A stretch of DNA of 64,000 nucleotides from Diphasiastrum complanatum (taxonomy: Eukaryota > Streptophyta > Lycopodiopsida > Lycopodiales > Lycopodiaceae): assembly GCA_029204225.1 (NCBI GenBank), contig CM055097.1, forward strand, positions 64,862,540 to 64,926,539, read 5' to 3'. The notes under the pieces are model-generated. The model saw only the letters and a program-made list of their open reading frames with translations. It did not search any database and was not told the DNA's origin. The position numbers were made by a program, and so were the translations under genes. Each line of letters begins with the position of its first letter. Position 1 is the first letter of the stretch. Shown here piece by piece: positions 34,661 through 47,398 of this stretch.

Positions 34661-34922
34661 CTCCAAGCTCACGTAGAAACTGCATTTCTCAAAACCAAAA
34701 TACATTGTACATATATTTTTTCACTATGGCAACCCATGCATAGCCTAGATTGTCGTAGATGGGACGCGTGTCCCATCGACTCACCTCGTGGCAACGCAAA
34801 CTAGTCTTTATCCACTAATAGGACCCACAGTATAGTAACACAATAGTTCTACTTTAATTCTAACTCTCTCTATAAAAGTAAAATCTACTTTTTATACATC
34901 CATATACATAGCATCAAAGTTA
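34661..34922 (-). repeat. Copia-B 3' LTR, copy 2
   Basis: Inverted match to 6604-6842, lying between copia-B RNase H and Gypsy gag. Confidence 0.65.
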
Positions 34923-37900
34923 TCAAATTTTAAGTACAAAAAGCTTTGATCTAAACTTATCACACTTTTCTCTAATAAGTGGCTTAGTGAAAATATTAAC
35001 TAAATGTCCATTTGTACTACAATGAGCAACATTAATTTCCCGACTTAGTAGCCTCTCACGTTTAATGTGATACTGAATCTCGATGCGTTTGGTTCTCACA
35101 TGGAACACCGGACTCTTTGCCAATTGAATGCCAGTATGACTGTTGCTATGTATAATAGCGAGATTTTCCTGTTTCAACCATATGGCTTCCTGTGCTGCGC
35201 AACTGCCACAAAACTAGAATACATACCCTGTGGTGGATCTACGATCATCACAATCACCTCCCCAATCCGCATCCACATAGCCACATAACTCAGGTAAACC
35301 TTCATGCTTCCTGTACACCAAGCCATAATCTGAAGTGCCTTTGACATATCGCAAAATGCGTTTGGCTACCTTCCAATGCACTTCCGTAGGTGCTGCCATA
35401 AACTGACTCACAATACCAACAACATAGCATATATCTGGTCTAGTCGTGGTAAGGTAAATCAAGCTCCCTACTAACTGCCTATACAATGTAGCATCAAATG
35501 GCGGTGATTTGTCAAGCTTAGAAGGCTTTGTACCTGGCTCAATAGGAGTGCTCACTAGCTTTCAATCCTGTAGCCTGAACCTGTACAACAACTCTCTGAC
35601 ATAATTCACCTGTGTTAGACCCAACTCATGTCCTTTTTGCCACACCGCCACTCCAAGGCAATAATGCATCAAGCTGAGATCTGTCATGTCGAATTGTTCC
35701 ATGAGATCCTTCTTGATCATATCTATTATCTCTTGATTATTTTCCGTAATAGTCAAGTCATCAACATAAAGAGCAACCAAAGCAATCATACCATCAGAGA
35801 ATAAAACATATAGATTTGGATTAGAGTGTGTTCTCACCATCTCCTTTGAATAGAAGTAGGCATCAATCCTACTATACCACGCACGTGGTGCCTGTTTAAG
35901 ACCATAAAGTGCCTTCTTCAAGCGACATACTTTATTTTCTTGTCCCTTTGTTGCAAAGCCTTCATGTTGATCCATGAACACCTCTTCTTCTAACTCACCA
36001 TTTAGAAAACAGATTTCACATCCATCTGATGCAAAGGCCAACCAAAATGTGCAGCTAAAGCAACAAGTAGATGTAGAATATTTCACTTACATACTGGTGC
36101 AAAGGTCTCCTCATAGTCGATGCCTTTACTTTGTGCATAACGTTTGTTTATAATTTTGCTTTGTGCTTTGCTATACTTCCATCTGCATGGTACTTATTTT
36201 TGTACACCCATTTACAACCAATGAGTTTCTTGCCAACTGGTGGTTCCACTAAGTCCCATGTGCTATGCTTAGCAATTGACTCCATCTCTTCTTCCATGGC
36301 CCTGACCCAAATATCATCATCCTTCACTTCAACATAAGTCGAAGGTTCTTTGCTTTCAATAATGCTAGATAAGAGAGCATAATTTGCTTCATACCTATCA
36401 GGTTGTGTCCTCTCTCTTGTTGATATTCGTCGCTCTCCCTGGATAGATGATCCAGGAAAGTCATCCATGTCACGACTTTCCATCAATCTTTCAAACCACT
36501 TAGGGAGCTTCCTGTCAGGTGATCGGCTTCCTGGTGAAAATGTATCCCATGGTACATACTTCTCCTTGTGCAACTTCAATCCTCTTAGCACCAAAAGGTT
36601 TATCTCTTCCTCTCCAACCTATCTCTTGAGGTTGAGTAGTAGTATCATGAGGTGTATCCACCCCACTAGGAAACTCAATAATTGGTTCATCATCAAGAGG
36701 AATTCTCATTGTACCATCTTTCCCACTAGATGTATCCATCTTCTCAACATCCTCATCTTCGTACATCTTAGATTCATCAAAGATAACATCACGACTAACA
36801 TGTATTTTGTTCTCCACTAGATCAAAACATCTATATCCCTTTATACGATCATCATATCCTAAGAATATGCACTTTATAGCCTTTACATCAAGCTTACGTC
36901 TTTCTTCCTTAGGAATGTGTACAAAGGCCTTACATCCAAAGATTCGCAAGTGCTTCACCTTTGGCTTCTTCTTCGTGAATGCCTCCTTAGGTGTTATCTT
37001 TGGTACAACAATGGTAGGACTTCTATTTTGAAGATGTAGTATTGCATGATTTTGACCAAAAATCTTTTGATAGCTTCATCTCAGCAAATATAGATCTGGC
37101 ATTTCCACAATCATACGATTCTTGCGCTCAGCTGCACCATTGAGTTCAGGAGTATGAGCTTGCGTAAATTGTCTTTTGATCCCACATTGATCACAAAGAT
37201 CATTGAATTCAGTAGACTTGTACTCACCTCCACTATTAGATCAAGGACTTTGATCTTCCTACCTGTTTGATTTTCAACCATTGCTTTGAAGCTCTTTAAA
37301 TTGGCAAAAGCATCTGATTTCTCCTTTAAGAAGTAAATCCACATCTTACGTCACATATCATCTATGAAGGTCATGAAATAAAAAGCTCCACCCATGGACA
37401 TAGTCCTCATAGGCCCGCATAGATCTGTGTGGATCAAGTCCAGGATGTTCTTCGCCCTTGCAACACCACCTTTCTTGAATTTTTCTCGATGTTGCTTCCC
37501 ATATACACATGATTCGCACATTGTCTTCAAGTAGTCTTCCATCATAGGCAATCCTTTCACCATTTCCAATTTCCTCATCAAGCTAAAGCTTCCTAGGTTC
37601 AAATGACCAAGCCTTTTATGCCACAATTTAGTTTGCGATGGAATGGACCATATAAGTCCATGTTGCGCCTTAATTGTAGCATTCAACCTGTACAATTTAG
37701 TGTTGGGCTCCCTTATACCATCCGCAATAACTTTGAACTTTTGGTTCACATCCTTCACAAAGCAACGATCATGGACAAATTCTACGTTCAACTTTTGATC
37801 AGTAATGACACCAACAGAAAGTAGATTTTTTTTCAAACCTGCTACATGAAGTACCTCCTTGATCGTCTTGCTTTTTGCCATCAGGTAGTTGGATGGAAAT

Positions 37901-38350
37901 GGTGCCTATCCCCTTGATATTGCACACATCATCATTTTCTTGTGAAACAAACGTTCCATTGTCCAACTCTTTCTTATCTGTCATGTCTCTTGTGGCTCCC
38001 GAGGTGATGTACCATGCTTGATTATCATGATTGGATGACAATGCTAATATGCAGATGCGAGAGTCTTCAATTTCACCTTTGTCGACAAGGTTACCTGCTT
38101 GCTTTGGTTTTCCCTTGTCTAATTCTGCCAAGACTTTTTGACTCGCTTTTCATATGGCCTTTTTTGCCGCAATGAAAGCATTTTTCCTTCTTTTTGGTCT
38201 TGTTAGATGATCCCTCATCCTCCTGAGTCTTGGCGAATTGCTGCTTAGACTTATTCTTACCCTTGCCTTTGCCTTGTTTTTCGTGTGTCGCAAGTGCTTT
38301 GAGCATCATTATTTTGACGTCTAGCTTTCACCATCTCTCGTCGTTGCTCT
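34923..38350 (-). pseudogene. Copia-B pol (gag end to RNase H)
   Basis: Most of a Ty1/Copia polyprotein on the minus strand. In order: knuckle CFHCGKKGHMKSE with its last Cys changed (38309-38091); protease WYITSGATRDMT, where the catalytic Asp of the usual D-S-G is Thr; GAG-pre-integrase LWHKRLGHLN and integrase DLIHTDLCGPM then FYFMTFIDDM (37881-37351); integrase C-terminal IFGCKAFVHIPKEE (36958-36515); RT GCKWVYKNK, YGLKQAPRAWY and LYVDDLTI (36600-35562); RNase H DADWGGDCDDRRSTTGY and NIFTKPLIREK (35555-34923). Many frameshifts are present. Gag and the 5' LTR are missing; a gag fragment of the family is at 4766-5460. Confidence 0.9.
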
Positions 38351-38789
38351 AAGTTTTAGAGTGATTAAACACCTACAACTAATCAGGAAATTACAAGAGT
38401 GGCAGATTAGCCACGACCTAAAGTGTATCTGCTGACGTCATGCCATCAGATTAGACTTTCGTACAGCTGGATACTAATCTCGCTGGTACTCTTTGGAGTG
38501 TGAGGGGCAGGAGAAGGTTTCATAATGTTGGTTTCGTTTCCATCATTGGTTCCGTTTCTATTGTTGGTTTCGTTTTGGTCATCTCCCTTCTCTCGTACTA
38601 GACCGCAAAAGATTCTCGTTTATAAATCTTTCGTGTTCGCAAACCGTTCGTCTTCGTTTCCTTTGACTTTCGTGTTCGCAAAACTTTTCGTGTTTCGTGT
38701 CTCCTGACTTTCTTGTTCGCGAACATCTTCGTCAGACTGAGGGCTGAAAGCTAGCAAGGCTTTGTAAACAGAAACATTTTGTTTCTTCA
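38351..38789 (-). repeat. Copia-A-like LTR fragment
   Basis: Begins TGAAGAAACAAAATG at 38789 on the minus strand, like the copia-A LTR start at 21455. It shares GTGGCAGATTAGCCA and AGCCTTGCTAGC blocks with it but is diverged and truncated where it meets copia-B at 38350. Confidence 0.65.
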
Positions 38790-38843
38790 CACCTTGCATG
38801 AGATTGCATCAAAGAACCAGCTTCTTCCTTAGTTCTTTAGTTT

Positions 38844-40508
38844 TTGAACCTAATGACCTTATTTGCATTAAAGGTGAAGTTAAAGATCAAGTTGTTAATA
38901 TCCTTTTTGACACATGATCCACTCATAACTAATGTAAATTTGGTGCAGACGCTAAACCTTCCTACCAGAAAAAGTGAGAAAAAATACTGTGTGACAATGG
39001 CATCGGGAATTAATTCTACGTTTATGAATTATGTTGTTTTTGATGTAAAATTGCACATACAAGATTACTCTAAAAAACTAGAATTCCATACTGTTGCATT
39101 AGCTAATGTGGATATTGTTCTCGGGCAACACTGGCATTTTGATAAGAATAAGTCATTGAAAATTGATTTTGTTGAAAAAAATTTATCTTTTATGCATGAG
39201 GATTCTTTGATTAAGATCAAGGCTAGTTTAAGTGTTAACACTAAAAATGTTAATCCTTATTCTAAATGGGAACTTAATTCAATAATGAAGAATTTTGATT
39301 TAAAAGTTTATTTATGTTTTCACAATGATTTCATTTGCTTCAATGATAATAAACTTAAGATAAATGCCATCAATATACCTAGTGAGAACACTAGGAATTC
39401 AATGATGTTTTTATGGACCTTCATGTAGGTTTACCACCCAAAAGGACAGTTGATCATAAATTTGAACTTATACAACCTAGTGGTATCACCAGTGGTTCTG
39501 GTGGCCAAGAAGAATGGGACTATAAGGTTTTGCGTAGATTATAAGAAATTGAACAAGGTGACCGTTAAGAATACATATTCACTGTCGCGAATGGATGACC
39601 TAATAGATTATCTTGGTGGTGCTAAGTACTTTACCAAGATAGACCTGAGGTTGGGATACCATCATATACGCATTAGGACAAAAGATATACCAAAAATGGG
39701 TTTTCAAAATCACTTTGGACACTACAAATTTTTGGTGTTGCCTTTTGGTCTAACCAATGCACCGACAACTTTCCAACAAATGATGAATGATTTGTTCATG
39801 CCATTTTTGGGAAGATTCGTAGTGGTATTCTTAGATGATATCTTAGTGTTCAATAAGACTTTGGCGGAACATAAAGAGCATCCTAGGATTGTCCTGGACA
39901 TCCTAAGAAGGGAAAAGCTCTTTGCCAAAGAGTCTAAGTGTGACGTTTTTGCTAAGGAATTGTCCTACTTGGGGCATAAGATTTCCGAACGAGGTGTGGA
40001 GATCGAGCTCGATCGAAGGTTATTGATTGGCCTATTCTTACCACAGTTCGGAAAATCAAGTCTTTCTTGGGGTTTGTAGGATTTTTCCGTCGGCATATAC
40101 CCCAATTTGCTCGATTGGCATTTCCTCTTACCCAGGCCTTGAAAGGTTATAAGAAGCTAAGCCAGAGGGCTAAGAGTCCACTAGTGCAATGGACGGAGGA
40201 TATGGATAATTGTTTTGAGTTGCTTAAGAAAAGTGTTACTTCAGCACCAATACTAATCATTGGCGATCCTGATAACTTTTGTGGTTAGGACCGATGCCAG
40301 TGATTATGCTATTGGAGCTGTTTTGATGCAAGATGGACATCTTGTTGCTTATGAAATCCTGCTCAATCTAGGTATTGTACCTGTGAGAAAGAACTGTTTG
40401 CAATTGTTCATGCCTTAAAATTTTGGCGACATTATTTGTATGGAGCCAGATTTGAGGTTTTGACGGATCATCAAACTCTTCGATATTTTTGTGATGCTAC
40501 AGATTTAA
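38844..40508 (+). pseudogene. Gypsy protease-RT-RNase H
   Basis: Plus-strand Ty3/Gypsy pol. The protease region (38844-39428) has the VDIVLGQHWHF landmark, but the usual DSGAT site is degraded. RT (39450-40079) has VLVAKKNGTIRFCVDYKKLN, FTKIDLRLGYHHIRI, FLVLPFGLTNAPTTFQ and VVFLDDILVF, with FLDD replacing the usual YxDD. The connection and RNase H follow in shifted frames: SFLGFVGFFRRHIPQF, then TDASDYAIGAVLMQDG and KELFAIVHALKFWRHY. The sequence stops abruptly at the hAT left end, so integrase is missing. Confidence 0.9.
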
Positions 40509-40519
40509 AGGGGAGGATT

Positions 40520-40605
40520 CAGTTGCAGCGAATCGCGATTCGCCAGCTTCGCGATTCGAGAATCGCGATTCTGCGAATCGCGATTTCCTGCAACGAATCG
40601 TGGAC
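40520..40605 (+). repeat. hAT left terminal and subterminal repeats
   Basis: Terminal CAGTTGCAGCG followed by several AATCGCGATT and TTCGCGATTCG words in both orientations. Confidence 0.8.
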
Positions 40606-41493
40606 AGAATCGTAAAAAAAAAAAAAACCAAAAACCCGATTTTCGGCCTCCTCCTCGCGCACAGAATCGCGCCAGCAGTGGAGGAGGCAAATTTCTTTTC
40701 TGAGAGCCGTGGGCGTCCAATCTTCGCAAGTGAATACTTGGCAGGCATCTACACGACAATACGGAGTTGGTGTGCATGGTGCCGGGTGGGTCTAAGCTTC
40801 GTGGAGAGCGAAACGACCAAATTTCGATATTTGGTAAGTGTAGGCTTGATTTTTTGCAATTGTTGACATTGAGCTCTAGGCAACCAAATCGAGCGTAGTT
40901 TGGCTCTAGACCACCTTTCTTCACGCCCAAAGTGATTTTTACAGCATCAGTTTCAGCCGTCATGACACGCTTAGCGAGATTTGAACACCACATTCCAAAT
41001 GCTTGTGTATTTTGGCCATTTCCACAGAATGGCTTGTTGGAAACCGAGTGAGGTGATGTTTGAGCCTAGAATGCATTTCCACATGCTTGCATAGACTCCT
41101 ATGACCTCCGTTCCGCCCGTCTACGTCTGTATCACAAATTTCAATTTTCATGTCCTGATTCCATATTTTTTAGGGTTTAGGCGTGGACCATCGTGCAAAC
41201 ATCTGCTAGGGGCGCGGTTTAGGCCCACACTGCACTCCTTTATGCCTGCACGGACTCCGACACTAACGTCAGTCGCCTGTTATCCCTCATACAAAAATTA
41301 TTCTATCCCACGTCCGAATCTCATGTTCTTCTTTGGCACTTGATATAATGTGTGAACTGGAATCGTTCTGATGTATGCTCTGGTATTTTGAGCTCTATTT
41401 GGGCTCGGTAATGTTGTTCAATGCAATGTATTTTTTTTTCTACTGAACGTTTGCCTGATTATTTGTTGTTTGCAGGTTTAGGGTCGTGTTGAT

Positions 41494-44400
41494 ATGATGT
41501 CAGTGCGGGACCGAGGCCTTTGGGCCGAGGTTGAGGTTACCGACGGGGATGTGGGCACACACCATGGCTCAGGCACCCGTAGATGGAGATGCTTGCATTG
41601 CAGTGGTCACTTCACGGAATCACTCACCAGGGTTAGGGCTCACTTGCTGCGGGTCAGAGGGCCAGATGGGCGGACATTGGGCATATCTGATTGCCCCAGG
41701 ATTTATGATGAGGATCTGTAGAGGTTGTCTACCATGTACGGGCCCGGTACTGCATCACAGGGTTCTAGACAGGGACAGGCAGCAGGAGCAGCTACAGGTA
41801 GGCATGTAGGAGGGCTCACAGGCAGACAGACAGGGCCTACCATGGATATTGGGCCCAATACATCACGGGCAGGGCATGGTATAGCTGCAGGGCGTAGTAC
41901 ATCATGGGTTGGGCATGGTACAGGTGCAGGGCCCAGTACATCACGAGCAGAGCATGGTACAGCTGTAGGGCCCAGTACAGCACAGGCAGAGCATGGTTCA
42001 GGTGCAAGGCCCAGTACAGCACCTTCAGTTCCATCCGCAGCAGTAGCAGGACTATGAGATGAGCATGTTGGTTCAGCAGCAGCGGGTGCATCTCGACCCT
42101 CCTCCTCGGTAGTAGATGCACCACATGTTTCGGCAGATGTTGCCAGAGAGAGTGACACACCCACAGATCAGCCATCCGTTGGGCATGCCAGACCACGAGC
42201 ACCGTATACACAGCAGAGAGGGGTTAGGCCCAGGCAGCAGACCCTTGATCGATGCGGCTGGTAGAGAGAGCAGCAGGCTCGTTGCACTCGAATGTGTGGC
42301 CAGTTCTTTTACGAGTGTAGCATTGCCTTTGTTGTTGCTGACACTTGGGTGTTCAGGGAGTTCTGTGCACAGATGGCGGCCGTGGATGCTACATGGACAC
42401 CTCCCAGGCGAGAGGCACTACGAGGGAGGTTGCTTCGTCAGGAGGAGGAGACCATCACACGGGAGTTGAGTTCCATTCGCTCAGCTTGGCAACAGTAAGT
42501 AACTTGTCTTTGTAATCTCTTTGCATGTGTTTAGGATTTACTGGTGCCGTAATTTTTGCATGTAGCTAATGGGTGTTTTGCAGCAGGTATGGATGCACGA
42601 TATTGAGCAATGGATGGACCGACATTCGTCAGCGATCCGTCATCAATATCTTGGTTTCTTCCCCGCTTGGCACAGTATTCCTACGTGGCGTGGATGCCAC
42701 TCGAGGTGGTGATGCCTTCACAACCGATTTCATATGGGAGGTCATTAGAGATGTTATTGCTGACATCGGAGATGAGCACGTGGTTCAGGTTGTCACCGAC
42801 AACGCCTCGAACTGCAAGTAGATGGGCGAGATTATGATGAGGGAGCACCCCAGCATTGTGTCGAAACCCTGTGCTGCACATTGCATAGACTTGCTCATCC
42901 ATGACCTGTGTGCACTTCCATGGATTAGAGAGGTATAGTTTGTTCTATTTGCTATGCTTTCTTCCTTCGATGCTACTAACCACATCTCAACTATTGTCTA
43001 AACTTTTTTACTGGGTGTTTGTGTTGCAGATCACTTCTACGGCCATGCGCCTGGTCACTTTTGTCACCAGGAAGAGACGTGTGTTGGCCCTGTTCCGCAC
43101 CTTCTCCACCCTAAACCTGAAGAAGCCCGCACCCACACGCTTTGCATTTTACTTCTTGGTGCTAGAGCGATTGGTGGTGGTGAAGGATGCATTGCGGCGG
43201 ATGGTTTCCAGCGTGGCCTTCCGGGACTTTACAGACCTCCCCCATTCGGCATTTTTCCAGTCCACTGTGTACGGCGACGAGTTCTGGAGAGCTGCTGAGG
43301 AGATTAGTGGGATCCTACTACCCATTTACAGAGTGCTGCATCTGGTAGACCGTGAGGGGTGCACCCTCAGTCTCATTTACGAGTTCATGGAGCGCATCAG
43401 CAAGGGGACTCTGTTGTCAGCCTTGGACGAGCATAGGTATGACTCTTCAGTGTCTAGTTTGTTGTTTCTCACTCGAGTCTGATGCGTTTCTTTTATGCTA
43501 TGGTTTAGTGATTGTTGTAATTTGTCTACTGCAGGAGGCGCGAGATCTCATGCGTCTGGGAGGCCAGATGGGACTATTTCCACCGACCCATCCACGTCGT
43601 AGCCCACATGTTACACCCCTTGTGGCGCTCTACACGAGAGAGAGACGATCCGGAGCTGCACCGGGGATGGGTGGAGTACACGGAGCGCATATGGCCCGGA
43701 CCAGGTACGTGTGAGAAATCATTTGGTAGCAATGTTATTGCAGTATTGTACTCATTGGTAGTGTCTGAATTTGAGGGGTCTTACATGTGCCATGTTTTTC
43801 CTTTTGCCAATAGGTCCGATGCTGGCCAACATTGCAAGCCAGTTGCTCGCATTTGAGCGCTTTCAGTTTCCTTTCGATGGAGCGCAGAGTCGGCGGAGGG
43901 AGGATCAGCTGAGGCCCGTTACATGGTGGTGCATCCACGGGCGCAGCACAGGTGACCTGAGGCGATTGGCTGAGAGAGTCCTTGCACAAGACTGTTCTGC
44001 AGGAGCTTGTGAGCGGAATTGGAGCACTTGGGCCTTGTATCACGTAGAAGAGAAACAGGCTGTCCATTGAGCAGTGTAGGCGGTTGGTGTTTGTGAACAC
44101 CAACGCCCGTATGCTGAGGCACACACGAGGAGAGGGTCAGATGCTCGAGGTGAGTCACATCATCACCCCTTTTTTCTTGGTATGCTTTGATGAATTGATT
44201 TGCTTTCAAAATATGCAGTGAGTTGCACAATACCTGCCTAACAACAATGTATTGTTTTTGGTTGCAGGTGGACCCCGACACTTGCTTGGTGGATTCGATA
44301 GCTGCTGCTCCTCGGTCACCACCCACAGGAGGAGATGGATGATGAGATCCATAGAGAGCTCTACAGACAGGCACAGGCTGACGCACGGGCTTTACGGCGG

Positions 44401-45042
44401 CAGAGGAGGACAGAGAGGCAGAGGGAGAGGGCTGAGGAGGGAGATGACGAGGTCTCGGAGGGTGGAGAGATGCTTGGGGCAGACTATGTGGAGGAGGAGG
44501 AGTGGGTTGAGGGAGATACAGAGGAGGACGAGGAGATGTGGGCGGAGGCATAGGGGGATGACCTGGCTGACCTGCTGGTGGACCCTGATGCAGAGACAGA
44601 GGAGGAGCTAGCCATTCCTGCACGTAGGCCTAGGGGGAGACCTAGAGGTTCTAGGAGGGGGGGGCTGAGTAATCTTTTTGTAGACAGGAGTGGAGCATCA
44701 CAGGTAGTCGTCGGCCAGGCATCATCACAGTGGGTAGGGCCATCCCAGGGCGTAGGGTTACGGCCACCTGACACACAGGCACGATGGAGTAGACACAGGG
44801 CTGGGGGCAGCCAGATGGGGGCCAGAGGAGGGGAGAGAGGCAGAGGTAGAGGCAGAGGTAGAGGCAGGGAGAGGGGGGTGGTCCAGAGCCAGGGCACGCA
44901 GCAGGGATCCAGAGCACGCAGCAGAGCCAGGGCCACACCACGACATATGGCTCCCTCCAGTTCTGATTCATCTGCGGACCCATGGGATATGCAGTCCACA
45001 GATTCGGATGATTTATCCTACCATGACTCTGACGAGCCTTAG
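41494..45042 (+). pseudogene. hAT-family transposase
   Basis: Multi-exon transposase. Exon 1 (41494 to about 42494) carries a BED-type zinc finger (RWRCLHCSGHFTES), then a low-complexity region, then FFYECSIAFVVADTWVF. Exon 2 (about 42585-42939) is the DUF659 core, ILSNGWTDIRQRSVIN then QVVTDNASNCK and KPCAAHCIDLLIHDL; the catalytic Asp expected before Gly-Trp is Asn. Exons at 43030-43438, 43535-43705 and 43815-44150 complete the RNase H-like fold and end in the hAT dimerisation region, ACERNWSTWAL then RNRLSIEQCRRL, with a frameshift between. The last exon (44268-45042) is acidic, then Arg/Gly-rich. In-frame stops at 41719, 42055, 42262 and 42821 make it inactive. Confidence 0.85.
41845..42045 (+). 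repeat. 39-bp coding tandem repeat in hAT exon 1
   Basis: About four and a half copies of a 13-residue unit of the type GPSTSRAEHGTAV, lying between the BED finger and the transposase core. The reading frame is kept across copies. Confidence 0.85.
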
Positions 45043-45211
45043 TTATATAGTTTTCATTACGTTCATGGAACATCATTGTACCCCTTTTTGGTGCCATGTG
45101 GCCCGATATTATATATTATGATGATCCTATTCACAGCATTGTCGTGATTCAGTATTGTTCTTTGTGGTTTTAGTTCAGTAACTTCGGTTTTATGGTTTAT
45201 GATTTATGGTT

Positions 45212-45212
<1 letters not shown>

Positions 45213-45250
<38 letters not shown>
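45213..45250. repeat. (GA)n microsatellite
   Basis: Uninterrupted GA units in the 3' untranslated part of the hAT element. Confidence 0.95.
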
Positions 45251-45252
<2 letters not shown>

Positions 45253-45589
45253 GGTTGTTTTGTCAAAAATTGTTTCATTTAAGGCTAAAGTTCAGAATGA
45301 TTCAGCTAGGTTTTTGTTCAGCATGGTTTTAGTTCCATATGTTGTGAATCGTGATCAGAGAGAGATAGAGAGAGGGAGAATCAGAGAAAGGGAGATTCCT
45401 GCTATGTTCACTAGGAATGCCCCAATGTGTTCTCTTTTTTTTATATGGGATGCAGCTTTAGCGTAAAGGGACCATCCTGCACCTGAAACAGTCGGCAAAC
45501 TACACAATCATACTCCCCTCGATCAGAGTTTTCATTTGATACCCATATTGCACAAAAAAATTTCAAAAAAAAAAAAAAAATTCGATTCT

Positions 45590-45666
45590 ACACGATTCTG
45601 GGAAAATCCCGAATCGCGAATCAGGATCGCGATTCTGATCGCGATTCGCAAATCGCGCTGCAACTG
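45590..45666 (-). repeat. hAT right terminal and subterminal repeats
   Basis: Inverse of the left end, with CGATTCTGATCGCGATTCG-like words and the terminal CTGCAACTG. Confidence 0.8.
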
Positions 45667-46018
45667 TGCAACATATATCATTAAGTTCTGAACCGCTTGA
45701 GTCTAAACCAAATGTGACAGAGGCAAAAGAATAGCTCTTAGTAGCAGTATTTACTTTCTTTGAGCAGCCTTTTGCTTTCCTGAAAAATTAATTATAACAA
45801 TTAATAAATTTACCAAAGTACATAAGTTTTTCATAGATATAGAAATCTGTTGGGTTTAATACAATTCAAAACTTTCTTTGCTACGTTAAGGCATTTGATT
45901 GCCTGACATCCTTCGTAAATGATTTGCTTAAAGTCGCAGTATAGATGGCTGTTAGGTCTTCAGTTTATGATGCATATGGCCTATTATTGCCACATAAGTT
46001 CAAAATTTGTCACGGACA
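45667..46018. other. Expansin downstream region
   Basis: Holds no gene. It is AT-rich and probably includes the 3' UTR and poly(A) region of the minus-strand expansin gene. Confidence 0.5.
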
Positions 46019-47398
46019 TCAGCTTGTAATTTGCACTCCGGAAGCATAGGTATATCCGGGCTGCCATGCTTCTGGGATGCTGTTTCTGGACACCAAAACT
46101 TTCCCAGAAATGCCTGAAGTCAATCTAACTGAGAGCGGACCTTTAAGTTGTCCATTAAAGCTCCAATTGGCACCCCAGTTTCGAGTACAGGATTGCCATG
46201 TAGAGCTGCCTGCCTGCAAGCGAAAGCAAATTTTGTAGTTCGTCAAGTACATTCTTCTCCTTGGTACTACTAGGTAGTGAAATTTATTAGCATCCACCTG
46301 AATACAGTGAAAAGTATTTAAATAAAGTGTCTCTCAGGAGACAAATAAGCAGAATTGTGTCATTCATGGACCTCTTGTAGTTCGACTAGTTGAAGATTTC
46401 CCGGTCCAGCTTCATACTTCACGACGATCGACAGCCACTGAGAGTTGGATGCCGGATCGATTTGAAATGCTACATTCTGTCCTGGATATGAACAAGGGAC
46501 TCTGTTGCATCGATGAAAACAAAACGGTATCAGTTCCAAGTTTGAGCTGTATTTTCTGAAAAATAAATAGCAACGAAGAAACAGTACTCGAATCATATTG
46601 TCTGTGATTGGCAGTTCATAGTTCGTAAAGTTTTGTTATGGAACTTGTTAGACACCTCATGTATTCAAGATCGAGCACTCCAACAGCTCTCAAGTCGGAA
46701 TTTTTCCCACTAACAGCCAAGTTTCCAAATGCAGTGCCACTGAGATCAAAGTGAACCTTCCCCTCGCAGAAGTCTCCTCCTGGACATAGGTCTGTAATGA
46801 CAACCGTTATAGGTTCTGTTTTGCAGAGCTCGTTTTTGATGCACTTGATCTGAGTTTTGCGGAAAATTTTAAATGTTAGAGGCTTAAATAAGAATACATT
46901 TCATATAGAGATGGCTTTATAAAATGAAAGCCCTACAGAAGCTTGCAGCTCAGAATTACATATACTATGCTGGTGAGCTCAATTCGAAAATGGTTTTCTA
47001 TGATTTGAGTAATGAAATGTACTTGATAGCAAGCTCCACATCCTTCTCCGTCTTTAAATATAGGACTGCTTCCAGCTGCGATGTTGCTAGTGTATGAGGT
47101 TCCTGCTAGGACACCAAACCCGCACGCTCCTCCTATTCACAATGAACCATTGAAAGATTTAGTGATATTGATATTTATACAAATAGTATGTATCTATGAA
47201 AAGAAGCTATTTCCATGAAATTAATTTGATACCCAGCTTACCATCGGAGCCATCTCCTTCAGGTTCACCATACCAAGTTGCATGTGATAATTGCCAAGCT
47301 GTGTCGTATTGCTCGTTCTGGCAAAGCATAGTTGCAGGTATCATGAATGCCGACAAAGTTAAGAGAGCATGAAAGCTTCCTCTAGACATTATAGCCAT
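46019..47398 (-). CDS. Expansin (beta-expansin/expansin-like B type), intact
   Basis: Five exons with GT-AG introns: 47398-47242, 47132-47023, 46849-46656, 46501-46372 and 46213-46019. They sum to 261 residues with consistent phases and no internal stop. Residues 1-26 are a signal peptide ([19 protein letters not shown]). The six-stranded barrel domain follows: [43 protein letters not shown] and the conserved HFDLSG. The C-terminal carbohydrate-binding domain has [36 protein letters not shown] and [13 protein letters not shown]. The family loosens plant cell walls without hydrolysis, outside the cell. HFDLSG and CGACYQ favour the beta or expansin-like B branch over alpha. It is the only intact host gene in the window. 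Confidence 0.92.

Larger units (their letters stand above)
40520..45666 (+). mobile_element. hAT DNA transposon (5.1 kb)
   Basis: Bounded by CAGTTGCAGCG at 40520 and its inverse CGCTGCAACTG ending at 45666. Inside each end are clusters of the palindrome AATCGCGATT and related TCGCGA words (about 40528-40605 and 45590-45655), as expected for subterminal transposase-binding sites. The interior is distinctly GC-rich compared with both flanks and carries a hAT transposase gene. An 8-bp target duplication is not visible (GGAGGATT versus TGCAACAT), so one flank has probably been altered. Confidence 0.85.

Noticed and set aside
41703-42211. Long antisense frames opposite hAT exon 1
   Set aside because: They arise from the in-phase 39-bp tandem repeat on the plus strand; composition is biased and no domain is present.
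43919-44999. Pro-rich minus-strand frames
   Set aside because: Complement of the Arg/Gly- and Glu-rich hAT C-terminal exon; only low-complexity content.
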